Positions 10,166-20,220 of a DNA stretch of 34,258 bases are shown here, one piece after another. The stretch is taken from positions 2,085,014 to 2,119,271 of the forward strand of contig JAHNZQ020000016.1 of assembly GCA_019155205.2 (NCBI GenBank), given 5' to 3'. Source of the stretch: Gracilaria vermiculophylla. Its lineage: Eukaryota; Rhodophyta; Florideophyceae; Gracilariales; Gracilariaceae. Position numbers and translations under genes: made by a program. Under the pieces are notes generated by a model that was not told where the DNA came from, did no database searches, and was given only the letters and a program-made list of their open reading frames with translations. Every line of letters begins with the position of its first letter. Position 1 is the first letter of the stretch.

Positions 10166-11682
10166 ATGCCTTCCTCAATGAGGCGGCAAGCTTCTGACCA
10201 TAAGAAGAGAACTTTGCGGCTTCACGCGCAGTCCGCCTCTCGCCTGCAAGCAGTCACACTTTTACGAGAGGGCACCTCAATTCGCGCGACATCCAGAGCA
10301 ACTGGAGTAGCACGCAGCACTGTTCAGCGTCTAAACAAATGTCTAACGACAAACAACACAGAACTTTTATCTCGATTAACCAGCACAAGCATAACAGCAG
10401 GTAGGCCGCGAGTTTTAAGCAATGAAGAAGCAAAACTTATCAACGAAAGACTAAAAACAGCCTCATCACGAGGATTCGCGGTTGGAAATGCCCAGTTTAA
10501 ACATGTTCTTTCCCGCATAGCCGCGGACGGTAGAAAAGGATACAAGAATGGTATCCCAAGTGATGAAACGGTGCGCACATATCGAGCTCAGAACAATGAT
10601 ATATCGTACAAAAGAGTCGAAAACAAGGAACACGCGAAGCTGGCTGCTGAGAATTACGCCCACATTGACACAATTTTTGCCGCGCTCGACGAAGTTCAAC
10701 TTAAGCAACCTAGGATACTTCTCAATGCACACAGGGTCTGGAACTTAGATGAAACTGCAGTAGACTGTACGTTTTGGTAAATGGGAGAAGGCTTTCACCG
10801 CACGAGACACCAAAAACGGAGGTCATCGAGGAGTAAAATCGACATACGGTACAAGCATACACATCACAGCTGTTATAGCTGCCTCGGCAGGTGGCGTGAT
10901 GACTCCTCCTTTCTTCATTCTGGCGGGAAAGCGAAAGAGCAGTGACTGGTACTCTCCGGTGACTGGCAGTTTTAGAGAGGAACCCCGAGGAATAATTGAA
11001 GAGTTTACGAAACCAAATTGGTTTCCTAGCAATGGTGGCATCACCGTTACTGACAATGGTTCAATGGAAGGGCCCGTTCTCCACGCTTTTGTCCAACACG
11101 TGCAGCACACTGCCCGACAACACCTAGCAAATGAAAAAGCGTTTGTGCTGTTTTTAGACGGCCATTTATCTAGGAAACATCCCTGCTGGATTGATTTCTG
11201 CTTCCAACATGAGATGGAGGCGGTGATAAACGCTGCAAATACGTCCCACATTCTGCAGCCATGTGACCAGCTCATTAATAAACACTTTCATGAGCTAATG
11301 CGTGTTGTAAGGGATGAGTTCAATAGGCAGGGCTGTGTGGATACAACGAGAGTTAACTTCAATCTGGCATGTGCTGTATATGCGTGGGGAAGAATTACCC
11401 CGGAACTCGTGCAAGCGTCATTCAAAGTAACAGGAACTTTCCCATTCCAGCGCAACTTTGCTGAGAAGTATTAAACGTACAAGGATGAGCCCGCAGACCG
11501 CATAAAAGTTGAAAGCGAACGGTTGAAGAATGCCTCGGTTGCCTCCCGGTTACTTTCTGTGAGAAAGCGACAAAGCGATCAAGATGTGCTCAATACAATC
11601 ATGAACATAATAGCGGGGAGCGAGGGTGTATCGAACAAGGTTCAGAAAATACAAATTCTTTTGAAGAAAGAGAAACGGTGAA
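10166..11682 (+). pseudogene. pogo/Tigger-like transposase, DDE_1 family
   Basis: The transposase cuts and pastes the element. From ATG at 10166 (MPSSMRRQAS): a psq-type helix-turn-helix at about residues 25-57 (LREGTSIRATSRATGVARST), then the DDE_1 core. All three catalytic aspartates are present: NLDET (Asp codon 10748-10750), FLDGH (11157-11159) and LQPCD (11265-11267), 35 residues apart for the last two. A one-base excess in the T run at 10772-10775 shifts the frame. Restoring that shift joins the two open stretches. TAA at 11472-11474 may be a premature stop, because the same frame continues with a lysine/glutamate-rich sequence to TGA at 11680. An earlier ATG at 9935 lies inside the inverted repeat and is unlikely. 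Confidence 0.9.
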
Positions 11683-12253
11683 CAGTATACTCATGGGAAA
11701 GATCCAAATGCGGACAGTTGCAACTGGTAATCATGTCGTAAGGAATAGCAATCGGTTGTTGTATGACGCTGGTGCACCTGCCAAATGGGTCACACACGGA
11801 GAGAAGATGGAACGTATGAAATTGGTTGAGAAGGAAAAAGCACTGAGAGAACAGGAACGTATTGAAGAGAAGGCAAGGAAATGCCAAGAGCGTATAATTG
11901 CCCGCTAGAAAGCAGAAGAGGCAGCCGAAAGTCGTGCGAAGGAGCGCGAAGAGAAGCAAACGGTAAAGCTCGCTGAAAAAGAAGAACGCCGCAAATTGCT
12001 GCTCCAACGGCGTGAAGCTCGAGCAAAAAGCGCGGAAGAGAAGCAACGCTTAAAGAATCTTTGTCGGGATGCAAAGCGTTTGGCAAAATGTGCGCGCGCC
12101 TGGACGGTTTCTTTCCGTATAGAAAGAAGAATTAAGGCCCCACTGCGTACGAGACCACCATTGTATGCGTTTGTGTTAGGTGCTGAGATTGTCTTGGAGA
12201 CAATTGGCGAAGCGATGGAGGTAGGGCTCGGAGGTGTAGGGGGGTCCAAATAA
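11678..12253 (+). pseudogene. Charged coiled-coil C-terminal region of the transposase
   Basis: One frame runs from 11678 to the TAA at 12251-12253, with a single TAG at 11906-11908. It reads EKMERMKLVEKEKALREQER and goes on as a long E/K/R/A-rich helix, ending in a non-charged tail (PLYAFVLGAEIVLETIGEA). It overlaps the end of the transposase frame, so it is probably the displaced C-terminus of the same protein. pogo/Fot1-type transposases often end in such charged helices. A separate accessory ORF is the alternative. Confidence 0.55.
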
Positions 12254-12442
12254 ACCCCGAGCGCTAGCGACGGTGTTTGCCAGTGACCAGGGTAGATCAG
12301 GAGGCTGTTGTGGTCTGAGTGGTGGTCATATGATGTTCGACACACCAATCTAATCAGCTTTTGAAGCTGATTTTATTCGTATCAAGTAATAAAGAATACC
12401 TCATCTGTAGTATGAATTTGTTTTTAAAATACCGTTAGGTGG

Positions 12443-12466
12443 CCCAAATTAAGCCGTTGAAAAGGG
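12443..12466 (-). repeat. Right terminal inverted repeat of pogo element
   Basis: Reverse complement of the left repeat: 18 of 18 bases match in the core and 22 of 24 overall. TA follows at 12467-12468. Confidence 0.95.
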
Positions 12467-12692
12467 TAATCATCTATCCACTACCGTGGAAAAACCGTGC
12501 GACACGTGCACTATCCATCGCAATGGCCTATCCGGCGAAGTCGTGTTTTACGTGCGTATTCTAATCCGCCGGTATCAGCCCAGAAGCTATTCATAAGTGA
12601 CTAATAACCCGGAACATGCAAAAAGGCAATAAAGTGCCCGTAAGGAACGATGCAATTAATGTAGTTCCGAAAGACGGACGAAAACCAATGCA
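12467..12692 (-). repeat. 5' LTR (family Z), left part
   Basis: The reverse complement holds CACTTATGAATAG, then CACGTGTCGCACGG and GTAGTGGATAGATGATTA. These align with CACTTACTACACTGTTATGAACAG, CACGTGTCACACGG and GTAGTGGATACATGGTTAG at 29600-29746. The alignment stops at TA (12467-12468), exactly where the pogo element begins, and resumes at 9915. The LTR start near 12692 is approximate. Confidence 0.68.
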
Positions 12693-12741
12693 GAGAAACC
12701 CTTCACCATAGTATAATATGGTGTTCCACGTCCTACGTGGC

Positions 12742-13031
12742 TGCGGTACCGTCACTGTACGTGCGGTACCGTCGGCGTAGATATTTTATGCGCCGCCGCG
12801 CAATTGGGGACAACCTATTGAGAGAGGGGCCAGTGCTGCAGGCTCAGTCTTTATGTCTACGGCCGGTGCCTCATTGCTTCCTGTCTTCCGGGAGCGTCGA
12901 GCTCACCCAATCGCCCACCACCAGCGGAGTCACCGAGCCTTTCGTAAACTTCGTTCAACCACCGCCGGTTCGTTTCCGTCTCGCGGGGCCCAAAGTCCGA
13001 ACGCGCACCGGTCCAACCCCTAGCGGCCACA
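12742..13031 (+). repeat. 5' LTR of gypsy element
   Basis: Starts TGCGGTACCG and ends GGCCACA. The same sequence recurs at 17878-18168, with CACCCAATCGCCCACCACCA unchanged. Open stretches running through it (such as 12737-13237) are not genes. Confidence 0.92.
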
Positions 13032-13094
13032 GTGATTACTACTCCACACCTGAGTGGATGAAACAAGCAAGATCTGTAGGAATATCCGAAACCT

Positions 13095-13712
13095 TTGGAA
13101 ATCGTGAATGCTGCAATGGAAACCACATTTTCATCCTCCACGTCTATGCGCCCAAGCCGAGGTATCACTGGAGTGGCGAAAGTGTACAAAGTCAGTGTGG
13201 CTACACCGCAGCATTTTCTGGCCTGTCTCGAAGCTGAGTCTATCCGCATATTCTTGAGCGCATATAATGCGCATTGCCGCGAGCTCAAGTTGCGTGTAGC
13301 AGAGCTGGTTCCAGAAGCGTCCATGAGTCTTGGGCCCATCCGTCTCGTGGGTGTTGTGTACTGCGTGGACGCCGAACAACTCGAGTCCGCCGTTGACCTC
13401 GGGATTATTGACGACTACGTGGAGATTGCGGACCTTTCGGACAACAAGCTAAGCGCCTTCCTCGAGAAAGAGGACATCGAATCGGCAACTTTCGTGACTG
13501 AGCAGGACTTAAGCGCCATGGTTCTCAAACATGTGCGCATGGACATGAACTTCAAGTCCGCTGCTGGTCGGATGAAGGTGCTCTTCATCGGCTTCAAGTC
13601 ATTACTACGTCAACACGGAGTGGCATGGGTTGCCGAAACCAACCAAAAGGCAGCCAGGCGTCATATCCTGTCGGTTGTCAAGAAGGCCCAACTCAAGACC
13701 AGACTTGATTAA
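13095..13712 (+). pseudogene. gypsy Gag-like protein
   Basis: An open frame of about 200 codons after the 5' LTR. The first ATG is at 13116 (METTFSSS), and the frame is open a little further upstream. The sequence (FLACLEAESIRIFLSAYNAH, IIDDYVEIADLSDNKLSAFL) has the position and helical character of a capsid protein, but I recognise no specific motif. TAA at 13710-13712 is probably premature, because the same frame continues into a zinc-knuckle-like segment at 13941. Confidence 0.6.
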
Positions 13713-13940
13713 GACATCTCGTTCTCAAAGAAGCATCTGATGGAGGACTTAAGGGCTTTTCTCAAGCATGCCCTGGACCTTCCAGGCGCATTCTGGAAAC
13801 TCGACAATGGGAATCCCCATGGCTGTTAGTCTGAAGCGGATGGCGACAGCACATACACCGGCTTAAAGACAAAGCCGGAAAATAAGCCCGCATCAAAGAC
13901 CTCAAAAGCTTGAGCAAATAAGAGGCCCCCGCCATCGCCA

Positions 13941-13999
13941 TGTCAGATTAAGGTCTGCGAGCCCGAGAGCCGAATGAATTGGGTCGATGACTGCGAGCA
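13941..13999 (+). pseudogene. Zinc-knuckle-like segment of Gag
   Basis: CQIKVCEPESRMNWVDDC has spaced cysteines and a tryptophan like the nucleocapsid knuckle of this lineage. The histidine position is not conserved. It is in the same frame as the gag ORF, with stops between. Confidence 0.45.
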
Positions 14000-14165
14000 T
14001 GCATCCGCACAAGAGAAGAAAGACTTCAAAGACCAGCTGGCCACAGCCAAGGCATATGATGGTCCAACAAGGTCGACCAGAAATTAAGTACCCTCGGGCG
14101 CTAGTGAAGCTTCATCCACATCTACGAGAGTCGATTGCCTTTGAAAAGGCAAGAAAAAAACCAAC

Positions 14166-14703
14166 ATGGGCGACGAATCATCGTCATGCATCATGGCCGT
14201 ATCGGACACAAAGGTTAGCCTCGACGTAACCGGCCGTTGCGATGACGGCAGCGACGAGTACATTGCATCGACGACTTTGGCTGAACGGGTGGTACTAAAA
14301 GCATCGGGAGGATCACAGCCACTGAAAATGTAAGCCTCGAAGTCGCCCTGACAAAGACAAACGAAAAACCGGGACGGTACACATTCTCACGAACGTGGTG
14401 GGTGCCAACAACGGGCCCGCAGCTCAACGCTGGTCGTCTTGTGCTTAAGAATATACGCTTTCTTGTGGCGGACGTAGCAGTAGCCTGTGAGGACTTTTCG
14501 ATCGGCCGTCCGGTCCTGCTACACCAGCGTGTGGACCCACGCACCCTGCTCGAGGACCTCGTGGCGACACTCGACGGGACTAGTTGCAGCCCCAACTCAC
14601 TCCCAGTGGTCAAGATTGGACGCGTGAGCCGCATTATGGTCGCACGCCTCAACCGAATCACCAACTACCAGGAGGAAAGTCCGCCCGCGGTCAATACAGA
14701 CCG
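14166..14703 (+). pseudogene. gypsy aspartic protease with unusual DDGSD motif
   Basis: SLDVTGRCDDGSDEYIAS (DDGSD at 14241-14255) stands at the active-site position, where DTG or DSG is usual. About 70 residues later, in another frame, come LKNIRFLVADVAVACEDF and IGRPVLLHQRVDPRTLLEDL, the conserved C-terminal part with the IGRPVL flap. A frameshift near 14330 separates the two. The atypical motif appears to belong to the lineage and not to be a mutation, by recollection. Confidence 0.7.
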
Positions 14704-15576
14704 CCCATAGGTAAAATACTTACACGCATGCGTGGAGAAGATCCATTACCGGACCCATCACTGCTGGATTTCATCGAGTCGGACCAGCATGAGGACATCA
14801 AGGCTGCCGTGGACGACCTATTCAAAGCCGCTTTCGAAAATGGACTTGTGGAGGAAAAGCGTCCGCGCCTCGCCAAAATCTTGGCAGGCCATGTGGACAT
14901 CTTCCGCATTTCGTTCTCCCCGGGACCGCCCACGCGCCTCTCGTCGCTTAAGATCGAGCTCATCCCTGACGTGAAGCCCCTTAAGGTCCGTCTTCGGAAG
15001 AAATCTAAGGAGCAACGAGACTTCCTAGCCACGTTCGTCAAGGATCTTGTCTGTCACGGCCTTGCATACCCGAACCGGACATCTAAGTGCGCATGCATAC
15101 CCCTTCTCGTGCCCAAACAAGGCGCACAGTTTAGGTTCACGTGCGATATTCGCCCTGGGAACTTATACACTATCAAGCACCAGTATCCGATGCCGAACCT
15201 CGAACCCGAGCTGAACAAAGTGAGGCGGTCGAGGCACTTCGCAAAATTCGACTTTTCATACAGCTCCTGGCAGTTGGAAACCGCCAAAGAGTCTCAAGAG
15301 AGTCACTTGTTCATAATTCTGGATGAGATCTTCACCCTGACTCGTATCCTACACGGAATGGCGAACGCCGTCACCGATCTGCAGTCATCAGTCGCCGGCA
15401 TCATCCCCGACGACTTAAAGCCATACAGCCTGTTTTGGCTGGATGATGTACTCCTGCATGCGCGGACAGTGGATAAACTTCTTAAGTCTGTCCAGTCGTT
15501 CTTTGCCCTCTACGTAGAATGCAACCTCAAACTGCACCCCGGCACGTGCACGCTCTTCGCCACAAAAATCCGCTGA
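14704..15576 (+). pseudogene. gypsy reverse transcriptase
   Basis: The best preserved domain of the window. EDPLPDPSLLDFIESDQHED, RKKSKEQRDFLATFVKDLV, PLLVPKQGAQFRFTCDIRPG, YTIKHQYPMPNLEPEL, FAKFDFSYSSWQLET and LFWLDDVLLHAR follow in order. WLDD (15436-15447) keeps both catalytic aspartates, and the first palm aspartate is in KFDF. The frame is open from 14584 to the TGA at 15574-15576, where a tryptophan (IRWCGR) is expected. Confidence 0.93.
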
Positions 15577-16330
15577 TGCGGCCGCCTTGTGTCTTTTGAG
15601 GAAAATCGCTACGACCCTCGACGATTGAAATGCCGATGCACGATGGAACCGCCGACCTCAGATGGCAACTTCCACAGTTCGTCTGTGCCCTGCAATGAGT
15701 CAAGCAGGGCATTCTAAACTTCACCAACCTCGTGGCTCCGCTGCACGAGGTCATGGAACATGTCTACAAACATGTGGACAAGGGCGCAGTCAGCCGAATC
15801 AGTTTCTTCAATCTGGGCTGGGGTCAGAACGAACTGTGCGCCTTCAAAGCATGTAAGCACGTCCTTGCCCATCAGGTCGCACTCACAGATCGTGATGTCA
15901 ACCAATATTTGTGCGCATACACCGATGTTTCCGACAAGGCCTAGTCCGGGGATGGTTACACAAGTCCCACGCATCGATGTCCACAGAGCTCATGCCTAGC
16001 AAAACCGCTTGCCGCTCGCGCCCCTCTGCGGCCGCTTTAACGCGATTCGACTTGGCTGGTCAGTTATGGAGAAAGGAAGCTACGCTTTGTTGACCACCTT
16101 AGAACGTATGCACTGGATCGTTGCCACTCCCGACGGTTTCGACCTTTTCACGGACCATATGCACCTCATCTTTCTCTTAGACCCTCTGTCTGTCGTGCCT
16201 AACTTATCAGCCACCTCCATGCGCAAAGTCTGACGATGGGCCGTGCGTCTCAGCGTGTACCACTACACATGCTTCCACATCAAAGGCGATGCAAACGTCT
16301 AGGCCGACCTCTTGTCCTGCTGGAAGACAT
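15577..16330 (+). pseudogene. gypsy RNase H
   Basis: After the TGA the connection reads CGRLVSFEENRYDPRRLK. In a shifted frame VAPLHEVMEHVYKHV and LGWGQNELCAFKACK lead to LCAYTDVSDKA (15909), the first RNase H aspartate. Back in the original frame (16009) come LCGRFNAIRLGWSVMEKGSY, DGFDLFTDHMHLIFL and YTCFHIKGDANV. At least two frameshifts and three stops disable it. Confidence 0.88.
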
Positions 16331-17526
16331 AGCGCAACACTGTCCGCCGAATTGTGCACGTGCCTGAGCTTCCAACGTCGTCCACCGTGGACTATGAGTG
16401 GCCGTCCCGGTTTGTTATCGCCCAAACCCAGCAGCGCCATGCTTCCACTCGTCCTGAAGGATTTAAACTCTCCGACCATGTCTGGACTTACAAAGATATC
16501 GATGATGTTTGGATCCGCGATGACGCTGCCGATCTGCAACTCCGTCTGTGTGTCATCGCCCACACTGGTCCTTCCGGTCATCGTGGACGTGTCGCCACCG
16601 CAGCGTTACTGTCTCAGTGCTTTCACTGGCTAACCCTGAACGCGGACGTACGCGCCTTCGTCCGTGCCTTTATTCACTGTCTATCGACAGTTGGAGGGGA
16701 GATGATACCACGTCCGTTCGGTCTGGCCATCCATGGAACCAAGCCCAATGATCTCCTTCAGTTCTACTACATCTAACTTGGACTTGATAAAACTGGGGTC
16801 AAGTATGTCCTCATACTCCGCGAAGACCATTCGGACTACAAGTGGTTCTTGGCCTACGAAAACACCGACGCCGGAAACGCAGCTTCCATTATCATTGACT
16901 GGTGCGCCGCCTTCGGTGTCCCCAAGGGCCTGATGTCAGACGGTCACACACACTTCAAGAACGAAGACATCCGTCTGGTCTGCAAGTGCCTCGGAGTGCG
17001 GCACCAATTCACCCTGCCCTACTGCTCGTGGCGCAATGGGGCAGTTGAGCCACTCGGAAAGGAGGTACTTCGCGGGGCTTGAGAGATCTTGTCGGAAATG
17101 AAAATGCGGACCAACGAATGGCCCGACTTTCTTCCGATTTTTGCTTCGGTCTTGAACAATTCCCTGTATCCGTCGCGCGGCAATGTTTGTACTATCACAG
17201 CCTTTCTGGGACGCGAAGGGACACCATGAATCAAGACCTTACTCTGCTTCTCTACGGCCAAGCCGGTCACTCTTACCGATGCGCAGATGGAGCACAAGTT
17301 AAATGGTGAAAATCTCATAAAGGTCCTCGCTGAACTTCACCCACCCGTCCAGTCCTATCTGGTCAGAAGTCGGGAGCACTCTTGAGCGTCGGCCTCCCGT
17401 GACAAGGTCCCTAACTTCGAACAGGGATATTTATTACTCGTCGCACGTGAAGAGTACGGCGCTAGCGACAAGCTGCTGCTTCGCTGGCGTGGTCCCCGAC
17501 GGGTCATCAAAGCGCTCAACGACTTC
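16331..17526 (+). pseudogene. gypsy integrase
   Basis: Zinc finger: IAHTGPSGHRGR keeps both histidines. The CxxC end reads FIHC, so one cysteine is lost. Core: the first catalytic aspartate is changed (LLQFYYI, usually FDYI), the second stands in LMSDGHTHFK, and the glutamate in NGAVEPLGKEVL. YLLLVAREEYGASDKLLLRW and GPRRVIKALNDFVYQVE form the C-terminal module. TAA at 16774, TGA near 17081 and others interrupt one constant frame. Confidence 0.9.
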
Positions 17527-17790
17527 GTGTACCAAGTCGAATACTTGCGCACAGGCCATCTGAACGAAATAGACGTGACTCGTCTGAAGTTTTACCGAGA
17601 CAACGCGGTAGACGAACGCGTGATCGCGGATCACGTGTTGCACTCCAAGATGGACATGCCTGTTGCCCGGGTCATCGATATACAAGACGGCCCTGATAGA
17701 CTCCAAGTCATTGTCCGATGGAAGGGCCTTGAAAACTCTGAGAGCAACGTCGAGCCTCTCCTGAATGTCTTTGAAGAGACGTCCCATTAA
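17527..17790 (+). pseudogene. Integrase C-terminus with chromodomain
   Basis: The frame continues openly to the true TAA at 17788-17790. The last 45 residues (from about 17653: MPVARVIDIQDGPDRLQVIV, RWKGLENSES, EPLLNVFEE) form a chromodomain with the RWKG core. The usual tryptophan of SWEP is replaced by asparagine (SNVEP), which would weaken the aromatic cage. Confidence 0.8.
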
Positions 17791-17865
17791 TCTTCCAGCG
17801 CTTGCTGCAGCGCAAAAACATGTCGGCCAACCTGATCGAGAAGGCTCGAGCCGCTCTTCGTCTTT

Positions 17866-17877
17866 GAAAGAGGGGAG
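17866..17877 (+). other. Polypurine tract
   Basis: GAAAGAGGGGAG lies directly upstream of the 3' LTR. It is the expected primer site for plus-strand DNA synthesis in LTR elements. Confidence 0.8.
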
Positions 17878-18168
17878 TTCGGTACCGCTGCTGTACGTGC
17901 GGTACCATCGGCGTCGATATTTTCTACGCCGCCGCGCAATGGGGGACAAACTGTCGAGAGAGGGGCCAGTGTTGCAGGTTTTAGCCTTAATGTCGACAGC
18001 TGGCGCCCCGATGCTTCCCGTCTCCCAGGGGCATCGAACTCACCCAATCGCCCACCACCAGCGGAGTCACCGAGCCTTTTGTAAAATTCGTTCAACCACC
18101 GCCGTTTCGCTTCCGTCTCGCCGAGCCCAAAGTGCGAACGCGCACCCGTCCAACTCCAGGAGACCACA
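17878..18168 (+). repeat. 3' LTR of gypsy element
   Basis: Begins TTCGGTACCG, where the first G of the usual TG is changed, directly after the purine tract GAAAGAGGGGAG. Ends GACCACA. By eye it differs from the 5' LTR at about 42 positions plus two single-base indels. Confidence 0.92.
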
Positions 18169-19480
18169 CCGGCTCACGGCTTTTTGCTTTTTTTCGCTGT
18201 GATTTGCGTGTATCCCAGTCCATCAACTCGTTTATTTCCACTCGCGATGCAGATAGGCAAAGCAACATTCCGTGCATAATGTTACCCTGATCTTCTTCTT
18301 TGATTGCTGCAAAAAGTCTCACAGAAAAAAAAAACTTTATTTAAAAAACTCCTTTGAAATTAGATTGAAAGCGTTATAAGGTCTTATCAAAGTTTTGGAA
18401 AGCGCTTTCTTCAACATGCACTGCAGTGCCAGGATGCTCTGTAATGAGTATATTTTTACCCCGAGTGACGGACATATTGGTGCTTTAGTAGAAACACGCG
18501 GTGAGATAATGTATTACGCTGCTTAGTATTTTCTAAGGGTTTGCATTTTTTTCAAAAGAAACTCTTAAACATCTATGCAACGCATATCAGAAGCGAAACA
18601 TAGCAAAGACATAGCCTAGAAATATAAAGGCTATCGGGGTACGTGCCCGGTAATCCAGAATATTTCAAAAGCTTATTGTTTGGTCTTCTTGAGCTTAATG
18701 ACAAGTGTAGCTGAGATCAGGCATCTATTTCAGTGTGTCAGTTTATCAGCTTTTACACCTTCAACTGTCTTGCTTATGGTTTTTTTGAAAGCTAAAAGAG
18801 TGTGGATGGCCGCCATTGAAATAAGTAGAAAACGAAACAACGTGCCATTCCGAATAAATTATATGGAATGTTAATCATGTCGGTTTTAAATATTGATTGC
18901 TCGCAAAATAGATATATTCGTTTTTCTTTTACTCTAGGCCGTACAGTACAAGTCAGCGTTACTCAACAGGGCTTCATCCGTCATCCATGTTTTTTTTTCT
19001 AATGCTCTTATTTGTGTGTCAACGCGTAAAAGTTGTTCAGAGAAGTCTATGAACTAACCACAAAAAATAGCGAAAAACGTTTGGCGGCCTGAAAAAATGA
19101 TTGAGCGTCAGGTTACTAACCATAAATCTCATCCGTGAGGGTTTTGTTCGGAAACTCTTGTTTGATGTACTGCGTAGCTTTTCCAAAATCATTGTGCCCA
19201 CAACTGTTCGTTTGTGAGCAAAAACAAGAATGCGCTCAGGGAGTGGTTTTCACACATCAAGACCTTGATGAGCCGTCGATGACATACTTTTAGAAATCAA
19301 AAAAGTTTATCCAACTTGAAAAAGAGCGCCAAAAATTCACAGTGACTTTGAGAGTTAACATGGCTGTTTCTGGGACAGATGTTTTGGCCAGTCTAGCTAT
19401 TGGACAGGGGTATGGGATTCCTCGACATGACTGGCTACGAGGAAAATATTGTTTTGGAATTTATTTAGAGGGGTATCAGA
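18169..19480. other. AT-rich spacer, no gene recognised
   Basis: Only short ORFs without similarity are present (for example 18680-18874). I find no tRNA, no terminal repeats and no transposase motif. The composition is AT-rich, and it changes sharply to more than 70% GC near 19600. Confidence 0.5.
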
Positions 19481-20220
19481 TGTTGTGTCCACTGCTCTCA
19501 TTGGTCAGCGTCGCACGCGGTAAACGTCGGGTTTATTGGGCCCGGGCTCGTAAAGTTGCGTAGGCTGTTTAATCGGAGCCGTTGGTATATTTTTGAAGAC
19601 CACCGCACATGACCGCGCGCATGCGTACAGTAACTCGGTCAGCGCCACGACGACGCGCCGGACGTCGAGAACTTACTTTACGTATGCGGTCAGCAGCTCG
19701 CGCGCGGCGCCCGCCGCAGCGTCCGCCCGCCGCCGCAGCGCCAGCATCACCAGCATCACCAGCTCTGCAGTGCAACCGCCAAGCGCACATACGCATCCCG
19801 GACGTCGGCGTGCCTCACCGCCGCCAATACCACAGCGCCGAAAGCGCCTCGGCGTGCAGCACCCCGCTGCGCCCCGCCACCGCCCCGAGCCCCACCGTGC
19901 CCGCCAGCTTGGCCATGGCGCCCAGCACCACCACCGCGCCCGCCGCCGCCGCCAACGCCGCCGCCGCACACCGTCGCGCACCGCCACGCGCCGCGCACTT
20001 GCGCATCTCGCGCGAGCGCCGCGCGCGCACGCTGGAGCGATGTACGTTTTAGCCGGCGCCAACCAGCGGCATATTTCTGCGAGCGTCCGCCGCGCGCGCG
20101 ACCGCCGCCTCGCCTCGCGAGCCACCGCCGCCCCGCCTCGCGCCGTGCGTATTTGGTCGCGCGCGCGGCGCGGCGTGCCGCGCCGCCCGCGCGCCGCGTC
20201 GCCCGAGCCGCCGCGCTGCG
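19481..20220 (+). promoter_or_regulatory. GC-rich promoter/leader of the CBM20 gene
   Basis: An inverted CCAAT box (ATTGG, 19500-19504) and a GCGCATGCG motif near 19617 lie upstream of the CBM20 start. From 19600 on the sequence is CpG-dense with GCC/CGC runs, and all six frames are open by composition alone. I take it as promoter plus 5' leader. No TATA box is evident. A minus-strand coding sequence starting near 20030 cannot be excluded. Confidence 0.4.

Larger units (their letters stand above)
9916..12466 (+). mobile_element. Pogo-type DNA transposon, structurally complete
   Basis: A 2551-bp element bounded by 24-bp terminal inverted repeats (22 of 24 matching) and flanked by TA on both sides (9914-9915, 12467-12468), as expected for the Tc1/mariner/pogo superfamily. 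It encodes a transposase with a psq-like helix-turn-helix and a DD35D catalytic domain. It sits inside an LTR, and a related LTR without it (29690-29770) shows the empty site. The transposase carries a frameshift and stops, so this copy is not autonomous as read. Confidence 0.92.
12742..18168 (+). mobile_element. Full-length Ty3/gypsy element with chromodomain
   Basis: Two LTRs (290 and 291 bp, about 85% identical by eye) enclose gag, zinc knuckle, protease, RT, RNase H, integrase and chromodomain, with a polypurine tract before the 3' LTR. The flanking five bases, GTGGC and CCGGC, match at three positions, a possible decayed target duplication. LTR divergence and the stops show an old insertion. 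The pol sequence resembles a gypsy lineage common in oomycetes and some algae, by recollection of motifs rather than a search. Confidence 0.93.

Noticed and set aside
12737..13237. A 166-codon ORF on the plus strand
   Set aside because: It spans the 5' LTR of the gypsy element. The sequence is explained by the LTR.
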